Part shown: one piece after another, positions 41,559 through 51,662 of the stretch
How the letters are laid out: each line of letters starts with the position of its first letter
Numbering within the stretch: the first letter of the stretch is position 1
Assembly: GCA_028698335.1 (NCBI GenBank)
Contig: JAQVDP010000002.1
Coordinates: 239,772 to 303,771, forward strand
Reading direction: 5' to 3'
Source: Nevskiales bacterium
GTDB taxonomy: Bacteria; Pseudomonadota; Gammaproteobacteria; Nevskiales; Nevskiaceae
Length of the DNA: 64,000 nucleotides
Program-made: the position numbers and the translations under genes
The notes under the pieces: model-generated
The model's input: the letters and a program-made list of their open reading frames with translations, nothing else
Database searches by the model: none
Told to the model about the DNA's origin: nothing

Positions 41559-42398
41559 TTACTGCACGCGTACGGGGCCCTTGAGTGACTGTTTGAGCGT
41601 CTGACCGGCGCGATCCTGCATGCCGGCGCCGACAGTGACGTTGTAGACCCCGGGCTTGGACACGGCAAATTGCAGCATGCGCTTGTTGTTGCTCCCGACC
41701 GACCACTGCCCGCTGACGGGGGTGCCCTTGCTGTCGGTGATGGTGACGTGCTGTTCGGCTGCCGTGCTGTCGTCGAACGCGCCATTGAACATCAGCACGA
41801 TGGCGCGCGTGTAGGCGGCGGACCCGGCATAGACCACGGTCAAGCCGGTCGGTGTAGCCGCCGTATCCCACCACTGGGTCAGGCGTGCGGCCGGCGTCGG
41901 AGGCGGCGCGCGCGGCTTGCTACGGGTTGCGGCAGGAGCCGGGGTCGGCTTCGGCGTCGGCGTGGGGGCGGCGCTCGGCGTCGGTGTGGGTGCCGGTTCC
42001 GGGGTGGGGGTGGCGACGGGTTCCTCGGCCGGCTCATCCGGCGCGTTGGCCTCGTCCACGTTGTCCGTATCCTGCGCCTGCGGCGCGTCGGTGTCAGCCG
42101 TGTGGTCGGTGGTCGGCGTTTCGGAGTGCGTGTGTTCCGGCTCGCTGGCGGCGATCTCGGCGGCCCGATTCATGATGGCCGCTTCGGCGGGAATGGTTTC
42201 GCCCGACGACGCGGGCAGTTCCGGAGCGGCATCGCCAGTGCTGTCGAGGTCGTTGCTGAAGATATCGTCGGCGTCGACCATCGCGCGCACAACCTGCTGG
42301 GCTTCGGATTGCGGCGGGAACATGAGCTCCAGCGCAAAGTACGTCAGCACGGCCACGGCCACGGCCACGACGCTCATGGTCAAGCCTTTCGCATTCAT
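41559..42398 (-). CDS. membrane-anchored protein with Pro/Thr-rich stalk and Ig-like domain
   Basis: Function unknown. The 279 residues comprise a single N-terminal membrane helix (about 6-27), an acidic Thr/Glu/Asp segment, a Pro/Thr/Ala stalk with P-T-P repeats (about 125-170), and a C-terminal domain (about 185-279) that resembles the SbsA/Big_5 bacterial Ig-like fold (strand F-N-G-A-F-D, then V-S-G-Q-W, then Y-N-V-T-V-G-A-G-M-Q-D-R-A-G). It probably projects into the periplasm. It is collinear with the phosphorylase gene 114 bp downstream but need not be related. Confidence 0.7.
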   Translation of the reverse strand: MNAKGLTMSVVAVAVAVLTYFALELMFPPQSEAQQVVRAMVDADDIFSNDLDSTGDAAPELPASSGETIPAEAAIMNRAAEIAASEPEHTHSETPTTDHTADTDAPQAQDTDNVDEANAPDEPAEEPVATPTPEPAPTPTPSAAPTPTPKPTPAPAATRSKPRAPPPTPAARLTQWWDTAATPTGLTVVYAGSAAYTRAIVLMFNGAFDDSTAAEQHVTITDSKGTPVSGQWSVGSNNKRMLQFAVSKPGVYNVTVGAGMQDRAGQTLKQSLKGPVRVQ

Positions 42399-42696
42399 CG
42401 GATTCCCCAGCTCTCTTTGTGACGATCGTTCTTGGATGCAGGCTGCCGCCGGGCGGCGCCCTTCTCAGGGCTGCTGGGATGGATGCCACGATCGTCCGGA
42501 TGTGGCTGCATCTCTCATGCCCGCAGCAGGTACAGCGCATGTTCCCTTCGCGAAACTCCAGACTACCCGATAAAGACCCCCCCGAGTCAATGGCGCGCGG
42601 GTCTGCCAGGCCTGCCGGGCGCGCGCTGTCGGATCCCCCTGCGGACTGCGATAATGCCGCGATCAATCCTTTGTCTAGCCACTTTGCGGAGCAGCG
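42399..42696. other. divergent intergenic region, Ig-like gene / fabG-like
   Basis: Some 298 bp between divergent genes. Short open frames exist but have no start signals or conserved features. A run of A/C (about 42576-42590) stands out. I see no RNA gene or terminator; promoters for both neighbours must lie here but none is convincing by eye. Confidence 0.5.
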
Positions 42697-44130
42697 ATGA
42701 GCGATCGCTATCTTGAATTTGCACATTCTTCCTATGGAAAGACCGTCGCGTCGGTTCTGGGGCTGCCGACGCCGCCCCGGCTCAAGCGCGCGAGCGAGGC
42801 CTGGGCCGAGCAACCGATGGACCAGCGGTATGTTCTGGTCGGGGGCGACAGCGGTTCGGAGCTGGCGGCGCCGATCCTGGGCGCGCTGTCGCGCATGGGG
42901 GCGGGCCTGAGAATTGTTCCGGAGCACAGCGGGCTCGGCCCGATCAAGGCCGCCGCATCCACGCTGCATCTCAAGTTGGCCGGCAATCCCGCGCCCGAGA
43001 GCGGCGAGCCCCGCAGTCACGCCCTGGTATTCGACGCCAGCGGTCTGCGCTCGCCGGAACAGATGCGCGAGGTCTACGACTTCTTCCAGCCGCTGGTTCG
43101 CGGCCTGCCCGGCAACGGCCGGGTGCTGATCCTGTCGCGGGCGCCCGGCGCAGCCGATGGTGTTGCGGCCAAGACCATGTCTTCTGCGCTGCGTGGCTTC
43201 ATCCGTTCGCTGGCCAAGGAGATCGGCAAGAATGGCAGCACTGCCAATCTGCTGGAGGTCTCGACGGGCGGGCAGGAGTGGCTGGACGCCCCGATGCGCT
43301 TTTTCCTCAGCGAGCACTCGGCCTACGTGACCGGCCAGACCCTCGAAGTCGGGCAGGGGCCGGGCAAGGGCGAGGGGGTGACCGTCGCGTTGCCGGGCAG
43401 TCTCAACGGCAAGACGGCGCTGGTAACCGGTGCCGCGCGCGGCATCGGTGCGGCGATCGCCGAAGTGCTGGCGCGCGAAGGCGTCCAGATCGTCGGAATG
43501 GACCATCCGTCGCAGGAGGGCGCGCTGGGCGAGACCATGGCGCGCATCGGTGGCGTCGGTCTGGCGCTGGACGTCACCGCGGCCGATGCGGCGCAGCGGA
43601 TCGCGGCGGAAGTCGGCCCGCGTTTCGGTGGCCTCGACGTGGTCGTCCACAACGCCGGCGTCACGCGCGACAAGATGTTGCGGAACATGTCGCCGCAGTT
43701 CTGGGACATGGTGCTGAACATCAATCTTGGCGCAATTCTGCGCATCAACGAGGGGCTGCTGACCGAGGGGCTGAATGACGGTGCGCGCATCGTCTGCATC
43801 TCGTCGATCGGCGGAATCGGCGGCAACGCCGGGCAGACCAACTACGCGTCGACCAAGGCCGGTGTCATCGGCTATGTCGACGCGATGGCGCCGACTCTGT
43901 CCGATCGCGGCGGCGCGATCAATGCCGTCGCGCCCGGGTTCATCGAGACCCAGATGACCGCGGCGATGCCGCTGGCCCCGCGCGAAGTCGGGCGCCGCAT
44001 CAACTCCCTGTCGCAGGGGGGGATGCCGCAGGATATCGCCGAAGCGGTCGCTTTTCTGGCGTCGCCGGCCGCGGGTGGGGTCAATGGCCGCACTCTGCGG
44101 GTGTGCGGGCAGAACTGGTTCGGCGCATAG
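42697..44130 (+). CDS. 3-oxoacyl-ACP reductase, high-molecular-weight FabG (FabG4-like)
   Basis: Short-chain dehydrogenase with an extra N-terminal domain, 477 aa against about 245 for normal FabG. The C-terminal half has the NAD(P) motif T-G-A-A-R-G-I-G, the N-A-G segment and the catalytic Y-x-x-x-K in N-Y-A-S-T-K-A-G. The first ~220 residues look like a second, degenerate Rossmann domain without the glycine motif, as in mycobacterial FabG4. An acyl-CoA or long-chain role is more likely than housekeeping fatty acid synthesis. The start has a GGAG Shine-Dalgarno. No other fab genes are nearby except distant accD. Confidence 0.88.
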   Translation: MSDRYLEFAHSSYGKTVASVLGLPTPPRLKRASEAWAEQPMDQRYVLVGGDSGSELAAPILGALSRMGAGLRIVPEHSGLGPIKAAASTLHLKLAGNPAPESGEPRSHALVFDASGLRSPEQMREVYDFFQPLVRGLPGNGRVLILSRAPGAADGVAAKTMSSALRGFIRSLAKEIGKNGSTANLLEVSTGGQEWLDAPMRFFLSEHSAYVTGQTLEVGQGPGKGEGVTVALPGSLNGKTALVTGAARGIGAAIAEVLAREGVQIVGMDHPSQEGALGETMARIGGVGLALDVTAADAAQRIAAEVGPRFGGLDVVVHNAGVTRDKMLRNMSPQFWDMVLNINLGAILRINEGLLTEGLNDGARIVCISSIGGIGGNAGQTNYASTKAGVIGYVDAMAPTLSDRGGAINAVAPGFIETQMTAAMPLAPREVGRRINSLSQGGMPQDIAEAVAFLASPAAGGVNGRTLRVCGQNWFGA

Positions 44131-44269
44131 GCGAGCCGTCCGTTTGCAGCCCGGTTGACCTCTCGGGCTGCGCTTTGGGGGCGGGGACCGGTAAACTCCG
44201 GTCCCCGTTCCGGCGGTCCGCCGGGCGCCATGGCCGACACCGGGTCGGTAAACGTCCGCAGAGAGCACA

Positions 44270-44872
44270 TTGTCGAAGTCATCAGATGAACTGGAGAAGG
44301 TCGCCGAATCGCGGCTGCCGACCCCATTTGCAGAGTTCACGATCACCGTCTTCCGGGCGGTGGACGCGAAGGAACATGTCGTCATTTCACTGGGCGATCT
44401 GTCGGGCGAGCCGCCCCTGATCCGGATTCATTCCGAGTGCCTGACCGGGGATGCGTTGTTCTCCCTGCGCTGCGATTGCGGCGCCCAGCTCGAAGCGGCG
44501 CTTGAACGCATCGCGGCGGCAGGCCGCGGCGCGGTGCTGTACCTCCGCCAGGAAGGGCGCGGCATCGGTCTCGGCAACAAGATCAAGGCCTACGCGCTGC
44601 AGGACACCGGGGTCGATACCGTGGATGCAAACCACCAGCTCGGGTTCCCGGCTGACGCGCGGGAGTATGGTCTGGCGGTGCAGCTGCTCCATGACCTGGG
44701 CCTCAAGCGGATCCGCCTGATGACCAACAACCCGCGCAAGCTCGATGCGCTGACCGCGGACGGGATCGAGGTCGTCGAACGCGTCCCGCTGGAAAGCGGT
44801 CGCAACCCGTACAACGAGCGCTATCTGGCGGCCAAGGCGGCCAAGCTCGGTCACTGGCTCAACCTGCCGTAG
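44270..44872 (+). CDS. ribA: GTP cyclohydrolase II
   Basis: First step of riboflavin synthesis from GTP. The zinc ligands match E. coli closely (C57, C68, C70 in E-C-L-T-G-D and R-C-D-C-G). R-Q-E-G-R-G-I-G-L is the GTP-binding loop. The 200-residue length fits the stand-alone enzyme. The only workable start is a TTG at 44270, 4 bases after a GAGAG Shine-Dalgarno. It is encoded apart from ribB, so it is not the fused type. Confidence 0.95.
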   Translation: MSKSSDELEKVAESRLPTPFAEFTITVFRAVDAKEHVVISLGDLSGEPPLIRIHSECLTGDALFSLRCDCGAQLEAALERIAAAGRGAVLYLRQEGRGIGLGNKIKAYALQDTGVDTVDANHQLGFPADAREYGLAVQLLHDLGLKRIRLMTNNPRKLDALTADGIEVVERVPLESGRNPYNERYLAAKAAKLGHWLNLP

Positions 44873-44958
44873 GCGCCGGGCCGGCCGCGGTGACGACCGG
44901 ATCGGGCGTGCGTGTATATGGCGGTGCCCCGCGCCGCCTTGATCGACGGAATGGATGA

Positions 44959-46047
44959 ATGATGTACGAGCTGGCCCGTGATCTGCTGTTCAAGCTGGAT
45001 GCCGAGAGGGCGCACGAGCTGACGCTCTCGATGTTCCGGCGCATGCCCGGGCTGGCGACGCTGCCGTTCCGCCAGCGTGTCCCGGCGGATCCGGTCCGCT
45101 TGCTCGGGCTGGACTTCCCGAATCGGGTCGGCCTTGCCGCGGGGCTGGACAAGAACGGCGAGTGCCTGGCGGCCTGGCAGGCGCTCGGCTTCGGGTTCGT
45201 CGAGGTCGGGACGGTGACGCCGCGCCCGCAGCCCGGAAATCCGCGACCGCGCATGTTCCGGTTGCCGGCGCATCGGGCGTTGATCAATCGTCTCGGCTTC
45301 AACAACAAGGGCGTCGACTACCTGCTGCAGCGTGTGGCGGAGTCCGATTTCAAGGGCGTGCTCGGGATCAACATCGGGAAGAACTTCGATACGCCCAACG
45401 AGCGCGCACAGGACGACTATCTGCACTGCATGCGGGCGGTGCATGCACGTGCGTCGTACATCACGGTGAATATCTCGTCGCCGAACACGAAGAACCTCCG
45501 GGATCTGCAGGAGGAAGGCCAGCTGCGTGGGCTGCTGCGGGCGCTGACCGAAGAGGGGCGGGTTCTGGCGCAGCGCGACGGCAGGCATGTGCCGTTGCTG
45601 GTCAAGATCGCGCCGGATGTCTCAGATGCCCAGCTCGACGGCATTGCGCTGGCCGCGCGTGAATGCGGGATCGATGGCCTGATTGCGACCAATACGACGA
45701 TCGCACGGCCGGGGCTGGACAGCGAACCGCTGGCAAAGGAGGCCGGGGGGCTGTCCGGCGCACCGCTGCGCCCGGCCGCGGATCAGGTGCTCGGCCGCCT
45801 GCGCGCGAAGCTGGGCGCGGATTTTGCTTTGATCGGGGTCGGCGGAATCATGCGGGGCGCGGATGCAGCCCGTAAACGCGAACTGGGTGCCGATCTGGTG
45901 CAGGTCTACACCGGCTTCATCTATCGCGGGCCTTGCCTGATATCTGAATGTGTGCAGGCAACCGCCGACGTTGCGGGGAGCACACCTGCGGTTGCCGCTG
46001 AAACGTTGAATCCTTTAGAGTCGCCCGATTCGAGAGGGTCAAAATAA
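44959..46047 (+). CDS. pyrD: dihydroorotate dehydrogenase (quinone), class 2
   Basis: Membrane-associated FMN enzyme that oxidises dihydroorotate to orotate and passes electrons to quinone. The 362 residues include the class 2 N-terminal helices, G-L-A-A-G-L-D-K-N-G, and the catalytic Ser in N-I-S-S-P-N-T. The C-terminus (G-V-G-G-I and Q-V-Y-T-G-F-I-Y-R-G-P) is typical. Two adjacent ATGs at 44959 and 44962 are possible starts. It ends 26 bp before the second OmpA gene. Confidence 0.97.
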   Translation: MMYELARDLLFKLDAERAHELTLSMFRRMPGLATLPFRQRVPADPVRLLGLDFPNRVGLAAGLDKNGECLAAWQALGFGFVEVGTVTPRPQPGNPRPRMFRLPAHRALINRLGFNNKGVDYLLQRVAESDFKGVLGINIGKNFDTPNERAQDDYLHCMRAVHARASYITVNISSPNTKNLRDLQEEGQLRGLLRALTEEGRVLAQRDGRHVPLLVKIAPDVSDAQLDGIALAARECGIDGLIATNTTIARPGLDSEPLAKEAGGLSGAPLRPAADQVLGRLRAKLGADFALIGVGGIMRGADAARKRELGADLVQVYTGFIYRGPCLISECVQATADVAGSTPAVAAETLNPLESPDSRGSK

Positions 46048-46073
46048 ACCTAAATGATGTTGGGGGTTACGCA

Positions 46074-47288
46074 ATGCGCATGAAGTTGATCAGTGCGGCC
46101 GCAATCGCGACCGTTTGGATGGGGTCCGCTCACGCGGTGAGCGCCGACGATCAGGAAGCACCATACATTGGCGGTGCGTATCTGTTCGAAATCCCGGATT
46201 CGGCACGCGATTCCGAAGTCGGGCAGGGTTTCCAGGCCCAGTTCGGCTGGCCGCTGTCCGGTTACGGGTTCGACCGCTGGGCGGCCGAAGTGACCTTGCA
46301 TACGCTCAGCCGCGATCGCGACATCGACGGCAAGTCGGACTACCAGACCGGCCTGATGCTGGATCTGGTCTACGACTTCGGCATGTACGGCTGGGATGAA
46401 AGCAATCCCAACGCGCCGCGCTTCAAGCCGTTCGTTCTCGCCGGCCTGGGCGTGGTTCAGGACGACGTGCGCGGTGACGATCACAACCACTTCGGCATCA
46501 ACGTCGGCGGCGGTGCGCTGTTCCCGCTGGACTGGCACAACCTGGCGGCGCGTTTCGAAGGCCGTATCCTGGCCCAGGACAACGACAAGTCCGTCCCGAG
46601 CGAGGATCTGCTGATCGACTACCGCCTGACCTTTGGTCTGCAGTGGGCCATCGGCGGCTACGTCGCGGCGTCCGAGCCGGTGATCGCGCCGGTCGAGGAC
46701 TGCGAACTGGCGGTCGTCGATCCGGTGACCGGCCGCAGCGACTGTGGCCTTGATTCGGACCGCGACGGCGTCCTCGACAGCCTCGACCAGTGCCCGTCGA
46801 CGCAGGAAGGCGCGACCGTGGACGCGCGCGGATGCCCGGTCGACCTCGGCGGCGACGTCGATGCCGACGGCGTTCCGGACGAGATCGATCAGTGCCCGGA
46901 TACCGCAGCCGGCGTCGAGGTTGACGTCAACGGTTGCGTCGTCGCCCAGACGCTGGTGCTGCGCGGAGTCGGGTTCGAGAACGATTCGGCGGTGCTGACC
47001 GAGGACGCGCGTGCGATTCTCGATGATGTCGCCGCCTCGCTGCGCAGCCAGCCGAACGTCAAGGTCGAAATCGGTGGCCATACCGACGATATCGGTAACG
47101 ACGCCTATAACCACACGCTGTCGGAGCAGCGCGCCGAGTCGGTGCGCCAGTATCTGATCGCGCGCGGCATCGATCCGAATCGTCTGGTGGCGGTTGGCTA
47201 TGGTGAGTTCAACCCGATCGCGTCGAACGAGACGGCGGCCGGCCGCGCCGAGAACCGTCGCGTCGAGTTCAAGCTGATCGTTGAATGA
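46074..47288 (+). CDS. second OmpA family porin with two TSP3-type units
   Basis: Outer-membrane protein of 404 aa, a paralogue of the OmpA gene at 32.5 kb. It has a signal peptide, a barrel-like N-terminal domain (about 25-200), then two calcium-type units (D-S-D-R-D-G-V-L-D-S-L-D-Q-C-P and D-A-D-G-V-P-D-E-I-D-Q-C-P), and an OmpA peptidoglycan-binding domain (about 290-400; G-H-T-D-D-I-G-N, L-S-E-Q-R-A). The ATG at 46074 is preceded by a G-rich Shine-Dalgarno. A strong terminator ends the gene. No TSP3 lipoprotein follows here, unlike the other locus. Confidence 0.93.
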   Translation: MRMKLISAAAIATVWMGSAHAVSADDQEAPYIGGAYLFEIPDSARDSEVGQGFQAQFGWPLSGYGFDRWAAEVTLHTLSRDRDIDGKSDYQTGLMLDLVYDFGMYGWDESNPNAPRFKPFVLAGLGVVQDDVRGDDHNHFGINVGGGALFPLDWHNLAARFEGRILAQDNDKSVPSEDLLIDYRLTFGLQWAIGGYVAASEPVIAPVEDCELAVVDPVTGRSDCGLDSDRDGVLDSLDQCPSTQEGATVDARGCPVDLGGDVDADGVPDEIDQCPDTAAGVEVDVNGCVVAQTLVLRGVGFENDSAVLTEDARAILDDVAASLRSQPNVKVEIGGHTDDIGNDAYNHTLSEQRAESVRQYLIARGIDPNRLVAVGYGEFNPIASNETAAGRAENRRVEFKLIVE

Positions 47289-47310
47289 TGCGCTGAGGGA
47301 TTGATTGTCG

Positions 47311-47347
47311 GCCCCGCATCGCGTTTGAGCGCGATGCGGGGCTTTTT
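47311..47347 (+). terminator. intrinsic terminator after the second OmpA gene
   Basis: Perfect 13-bp stem, GCCCCGCATCGCG (47311-47323) and CGCGATGCGGGGC (47330-47342), with a 6-base loop and five T's. Confidence 0.95.
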
Positions 47348-47390
47348 CGTCCCGGGCATGGCCGGGCGCTCTGGGTGGGGCGTTGTAACG

Positions 47391-47600
47391 ATGACGAAGC
47401 ATGAAGAGGAGATCGCGTCGCCCTGCGTCCAGATCTGCACGCTTGATGCCGGCAACGTCTGCACCGGCTGCGGACGCAGTCTCGAGGAAATCGCACAGTG
47501 GGGCGCGGCGACGGTGTCGCGGAAGCGCCAGATCCTGATGGCGGCCGCGGAGCGGCGGCGTCACCTCTCAACATCATCAACATCACCGGATCAACGATGA
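47391..47600 (+). CDS. DUF1289 family small cysteine protein
   Basis: A 69-residue protein with the family pattern S-P-C-V-Q-I-C-T-L-D, then V-C-T-G-C-G-R-S, then E-I-A-Q-W. The four Cys (C-x3-C and C-x2-C) suggest metal binding. Such proteins are widespread and functionally unknown. The ATG at 47391 directly precedes the domain. Its stop overlaps the start of the thioesterase gene (ATGA), so the two are translationally coupled. Confidence 0.88.
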   Translation: MTKHEEEIASPCVQICTLDAGNVCTGCGRSLEEIAQWGAATVSRKRQILMAAAERRRHLSTSSTSPDQR

Positions 47601-48043
47601 GCCAAGCGGTCCAGCCGAGCGATTTCGGCTTCTTTTTTGACGTCCCGACCCGTTGGGGGGATCTCGATTCACTGGGGCACGTCAACAACGCCAAGTACTT
47701 TACGTTCGATGAGTCCGCGCGCCTCGCGTACTTCGAGGACATGCTCGGAGCCAACCCGACCGATCCGTCGGGACAGGGGCTGATCCTGGCGCGCATCGAG
47801 TGCGATTTTCTCGCGCAACTGCACCATCCCTCGCTCGTGCGCATCGGCTATCGCGTGACCCGCATCGGCCGCAGCAGCATGCAGACGATGGGCGGGATGT
47901 TCGTCGGCGATCGACTGATGGCGGTGAGCCGCGGTGTCGTCGTCTGGTTCGACTACCGGACGCAGCAGACGGCGGCGGTGCCGGATGCGGTGCGCGAGCA
48001 GATTCGCAGCCGCGAGCCGATCGCGCCCGAGGAACCGACCTGA
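47597..48043 (+). CDS. acyl-CoA thioesterase, 4HBT hotdog family
   Basis: A 148-residue hotdog-fold thioesterase. The active-site pattern D-x-D-S-L-G-H-V-N-N follows the first strand (P-T-R-W-G-D), as in YbgC/FadM-type enzymes. Acyl-CoA substrate is likely but chain length is unknown. The start at 47597 is set by a 4-base overlap with the DUF1289 gene. It is followed by a convergent gene after 13 bp. Confidence 0.9.
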   Translation: MSQAVQPSDFGFFFDVPTRWGDLDSLGHVNNAKYFTFDESARLAYFEDMLGANPTDPSGQGLILARIECDFLAQLHHPSLVRIGYRVTRIGRSSMQTMGGMFVGDRLMAVSRGVVVWFDYRTQQTAAVPDAVREQIRSREPIAPEEPT

Positions 48044-48056
48044 TTCCGGAGGGACG

Positions 48057-48566
48057 TCAGATCCCCAGTGTCGTGAATTCCCGCGCCGGGAGCGAACGCT
48101 CCCACAGGGCGTCGAAGTCCTTGAGTCTGAGCAGGGCGTCGAGCGGAGCGTCTTCGAACCAGCGCGCATCCATCTGGTCGTAGCGGTCCTTGTAGAGGAG
48201 GCAGCGGTTGTCGCCGACGACAAATTCCCGCTCTACCGCCACGTCGTCTTCGTTCAACTGCCGGATTTCGGCGCGGCTGGGGATCATCCTGGCAATATCG
48301 ATCAGCGCATTGCTGCGCTTGACGGTCCGGCCCGGTTGATTGACCAGGATGCGCGCCCGTGCCCGCTGATGACTCAGACAGAAGCGTTTGAAACCGTCGA
48401 CGATCTCATCGGAGGCATACAGGCGTGGGTCGAGTTCGTAGGTCAGGATCGCGACATTCGTCCGCGAATGCTCGATCAGCATGGCGACATGCCGCGAGAA
48501 TTCGGTATACCCGCGAACCAGCATCGGCCTGATCGCAGGCCCGCCCGTTGCGTGCCCGCCGCTCAC
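48057..48566 (-). CDS. uncharacterised protein, DUF7931-like
   Basis: A 169-residue soluble protein I cannot assign with confidence. The order of segments (A-I-L-T-Y-E-L-D-P-R-L-Y, R-I-L-V-N-Q, E-F-V-V-G-D-N-R-C-L-L-Y-K) recalls the small domain fused to acetyltransferases in other gammaproteobacteria and a phospholipase-D-like fold without the HKD catalytic motif. The start is a GTG at 48566 or the internal ATG at 48524. It is collinear with purB (22-bp gap) and likely in its transcript. Confidence 0.65.
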   Translation of the reverse strand: MSGGHATGGPAIRPMLVRGYTEFSRHVAMLIEHSRTNVAILTYELDPRLYASDEIVDGFKRFCLSHQRARARILVNQPGRTVKRSNALIDIARMIPSRAEIRQLNEDDVAVEREFVVGDNRCLLYKDRYDQMDARWFEDAPLDALLRLKDFDALWERSLPAREFTTLGI

Positions 48567-48588
48567 GGCCCGCGTCGTCCTGCGCCGG

Positions 48589-50043
<1,455 letters not shown>

Positions 50044-50107
50044 TTATCCGAGCCGGGGATGGTTCAGGCGAACATTCCTTCCATCCCCGTTTGTTCGGAG
50101 TCCGACA

Positions 50108-51487
50108 ATGGCGAAGAACCCGTTTCGCATCGAACGAGACAGCCTCGGCACGATCGAAGTCCCCCGTAAGGCGCTATGGGGCGCACAAACCCAGCGTGCA
50201 TGCCTGAATTTCCCGATCTCGGGGCGGACCATGCCGCGCCCCTTCATTCGCGCGCTGGGTCTGATCAAGTTGGCGGCTGCCGAGGCCAATGGCCGTCTGG
50301 GAGGCTTGGACGCGGAGGTGGCCGACGCCATCGTTGGCGCCGCCCGGGCCGTCGCGGACGGTCTGCATGACGAGCAGTTTCCGGTGGATGTGTTCCAGAC
50401 CGGATCCGGTACCTCGACCAACATGAACGCCAACGAGGTCATCGCTCATCTCGCGACGCGGGATGGCGGCCGGGCCGTGCATCCCAATGACGACGTCAAT
50501 CGCGCCCAGTCGTCCAACGACGTCATTCCGACCGCGATTCACCTGTCGGCCGCGCTGGAGCTCAAGGAGACGCTGCTGCCAGCGCTGCGCGAACTTCTCA
50601 GGACGATCGAACGCAAGGGCCGACAGCTGCGGGGCGTCCCCAAGACCGGGCGCACCCATCTGATGGACGCGATGCCGCTGCGGTTCGATCAGGAGCTTTC
50701 CGGCTGGGCGCAGCAGATCCGCAACGCCATCGAGCGTCTCCAGGCGGTGCAGCCTCGGCTCCATCAGATCGCCCAGGGCGCTACCGCGGTGGGCACCGGG
50801 GTCAATGCCGATCCGCGTTTTGCCGCGGTATTCGCCCGCGCCCTGTCGCGGCATGCCGGACTGCGGCTGGCGCCGGCGGCCAATCCGTTCGAGGCGCTGT
50901 CGTGCCAGGACACCGCGGCCGAGCTCTCGGGTCAGCTCAAGGTGTTGGCCTGCGCGCTGATGAAGATCGCCAACGATCTGCGCTGGATGAATTCCGGGCC
51001 GCTCGCGGGACTTGGGGAAATCGAGCTGCCGGCCCTGCAGCCGGGTTCGTCGATCATGCCCGGCAAGGTCAACCCGGTCATTCCGGAGGCGGTGGCGATG
51101 GTCGCCGCGCAGGTGATCGGGAACGACGCGACGATCACGGTTGCGGCTCAGTCCGGCAATTTCCAGCTCAACGTGATGTTGCCGCTGGTGGCCGACAATC
51201 TGCTGTCGAGCCTGACGATCCTCGCGGCTGCGTGCCGCCAGCTTTCCCGGCAGTGTATTGCCGGATTCAGCGTCCGGCGCGACCGGATCGACCAGGCATT
51301 GGCCCGCAATCCGATTCTGGTGACCGCGCTCAATCCGGTGATCGGTTATGCCGCTGGCGCGGAAATCGCCAAGCAGGCATATCGGGAGGGGCGCTCCGTG
51401 CTCGATGTCGCGCGGGAGCGCAGCGGGCTGCCCGATGCCGACCTGCGCCGGTTGCTGGATCCGCTGCGGCTGACCGAAGGGGGGTGA
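50108..51487 (+). CDS. fumC: fumarate hydratase class II
   Basis: Iron-independent, oxygen-stable fumarase. The 459 residues include G-S-G-T-S-T-N-M-N-A-N-E, the R-T-H-L-M-D-A substrate loop and the family signature G-S-S-I-M-P-G-K-V-N-P. The ATG at 50108 precedes the conserved start; an upstream in-frame start at 50030 is not supported. The last 41 bases including the stop codon are exactly duplicated downstream. A class I fumarase gene lies 1.6 kb away. Confidence 0.96.
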   Translation: MAKNPFRIERDSLGTIEVPRKALWGAQTQRACLNFPISGRTMPRPFIRALGLIKLAAAEANGRLGGLDAEVADAIVGAARAVADGLHDEQFPVDVFQTGSGTSTNMNANEVIAHLATRDGGRAVHPNDDVNRAQSSNDVIPTAIHLSAALELKETLLPALRELLRTIERKGRQLRGVPKTGRTHLMDAMPLRFDQELSGWAQQIRNAIERLQAVQPRLHQIAQGATAVGTGVNADPRFAAVFARALSRHAGLRLAPAANPFEALSCQDTAAELSGQLKVLACALMKIANDLRWMNSGPLAGLGEIELPALQPGSSIMPGKVNPVIPEAVAMVAAQVIGNDATITVAAQSGNFQLNVMLPLVADNLLSSLTILAAACRQLSRQCIAGFSVRRDRIDQALARNPILVTALNPVIGYAAGAEIAKQAYREGRSVLDVARERSGLPDADLRRLLDPLRLTEGG

Positions 51488-51528
51488 GCCGGTTGCTGGA
51501 TCCGCTGCGGCTGACCGAAGGGGGGTGA
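51447..51528 (+). repeat. exact 41-bp tandem duplication at the fumC 3' end
   Basis: Unit 51447-51487 (last codons and TGA of fumC) is repeated without change at 51488-51528, and the first five bases of a third copy (GCCGG) follow. Perfect identity suggests a very recent slippage or duplication. Since 41 is not a multiple of three and the first copy keeps its stop, FumC itself is unaffected. Confidence 0.95.
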
Positions 51529-51662
51529 GCCGGGGGCTCCCGGGCGCGAGCCGTTCCTGCTTCCACCTTCTGTCGGGGTGCAAGGCGGTTTTGTCGGTCG
51601 CCGCGGACGCGTGGGGGAGGTGCCTCCTAGCATGCTGATGACGCTAATGGAGGAGCTCCGCG

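Noticed and set aside
42094..44385. A 763-codon minus-strand open frame across the fabG-like gene
   Set aside because: It runs through two divergent real genes, has low-complexity Arg/Asp composition and no motif. Treated as a shadow.
51529..51662. Sigma-54 promoter in front of the activator-like ATPase
   Set aside because: No TGGCAC-N5-TTGC-like pair is present. A GGAGG/CCTCC inverted repeat near 51615-51628 is short and unconvincing.
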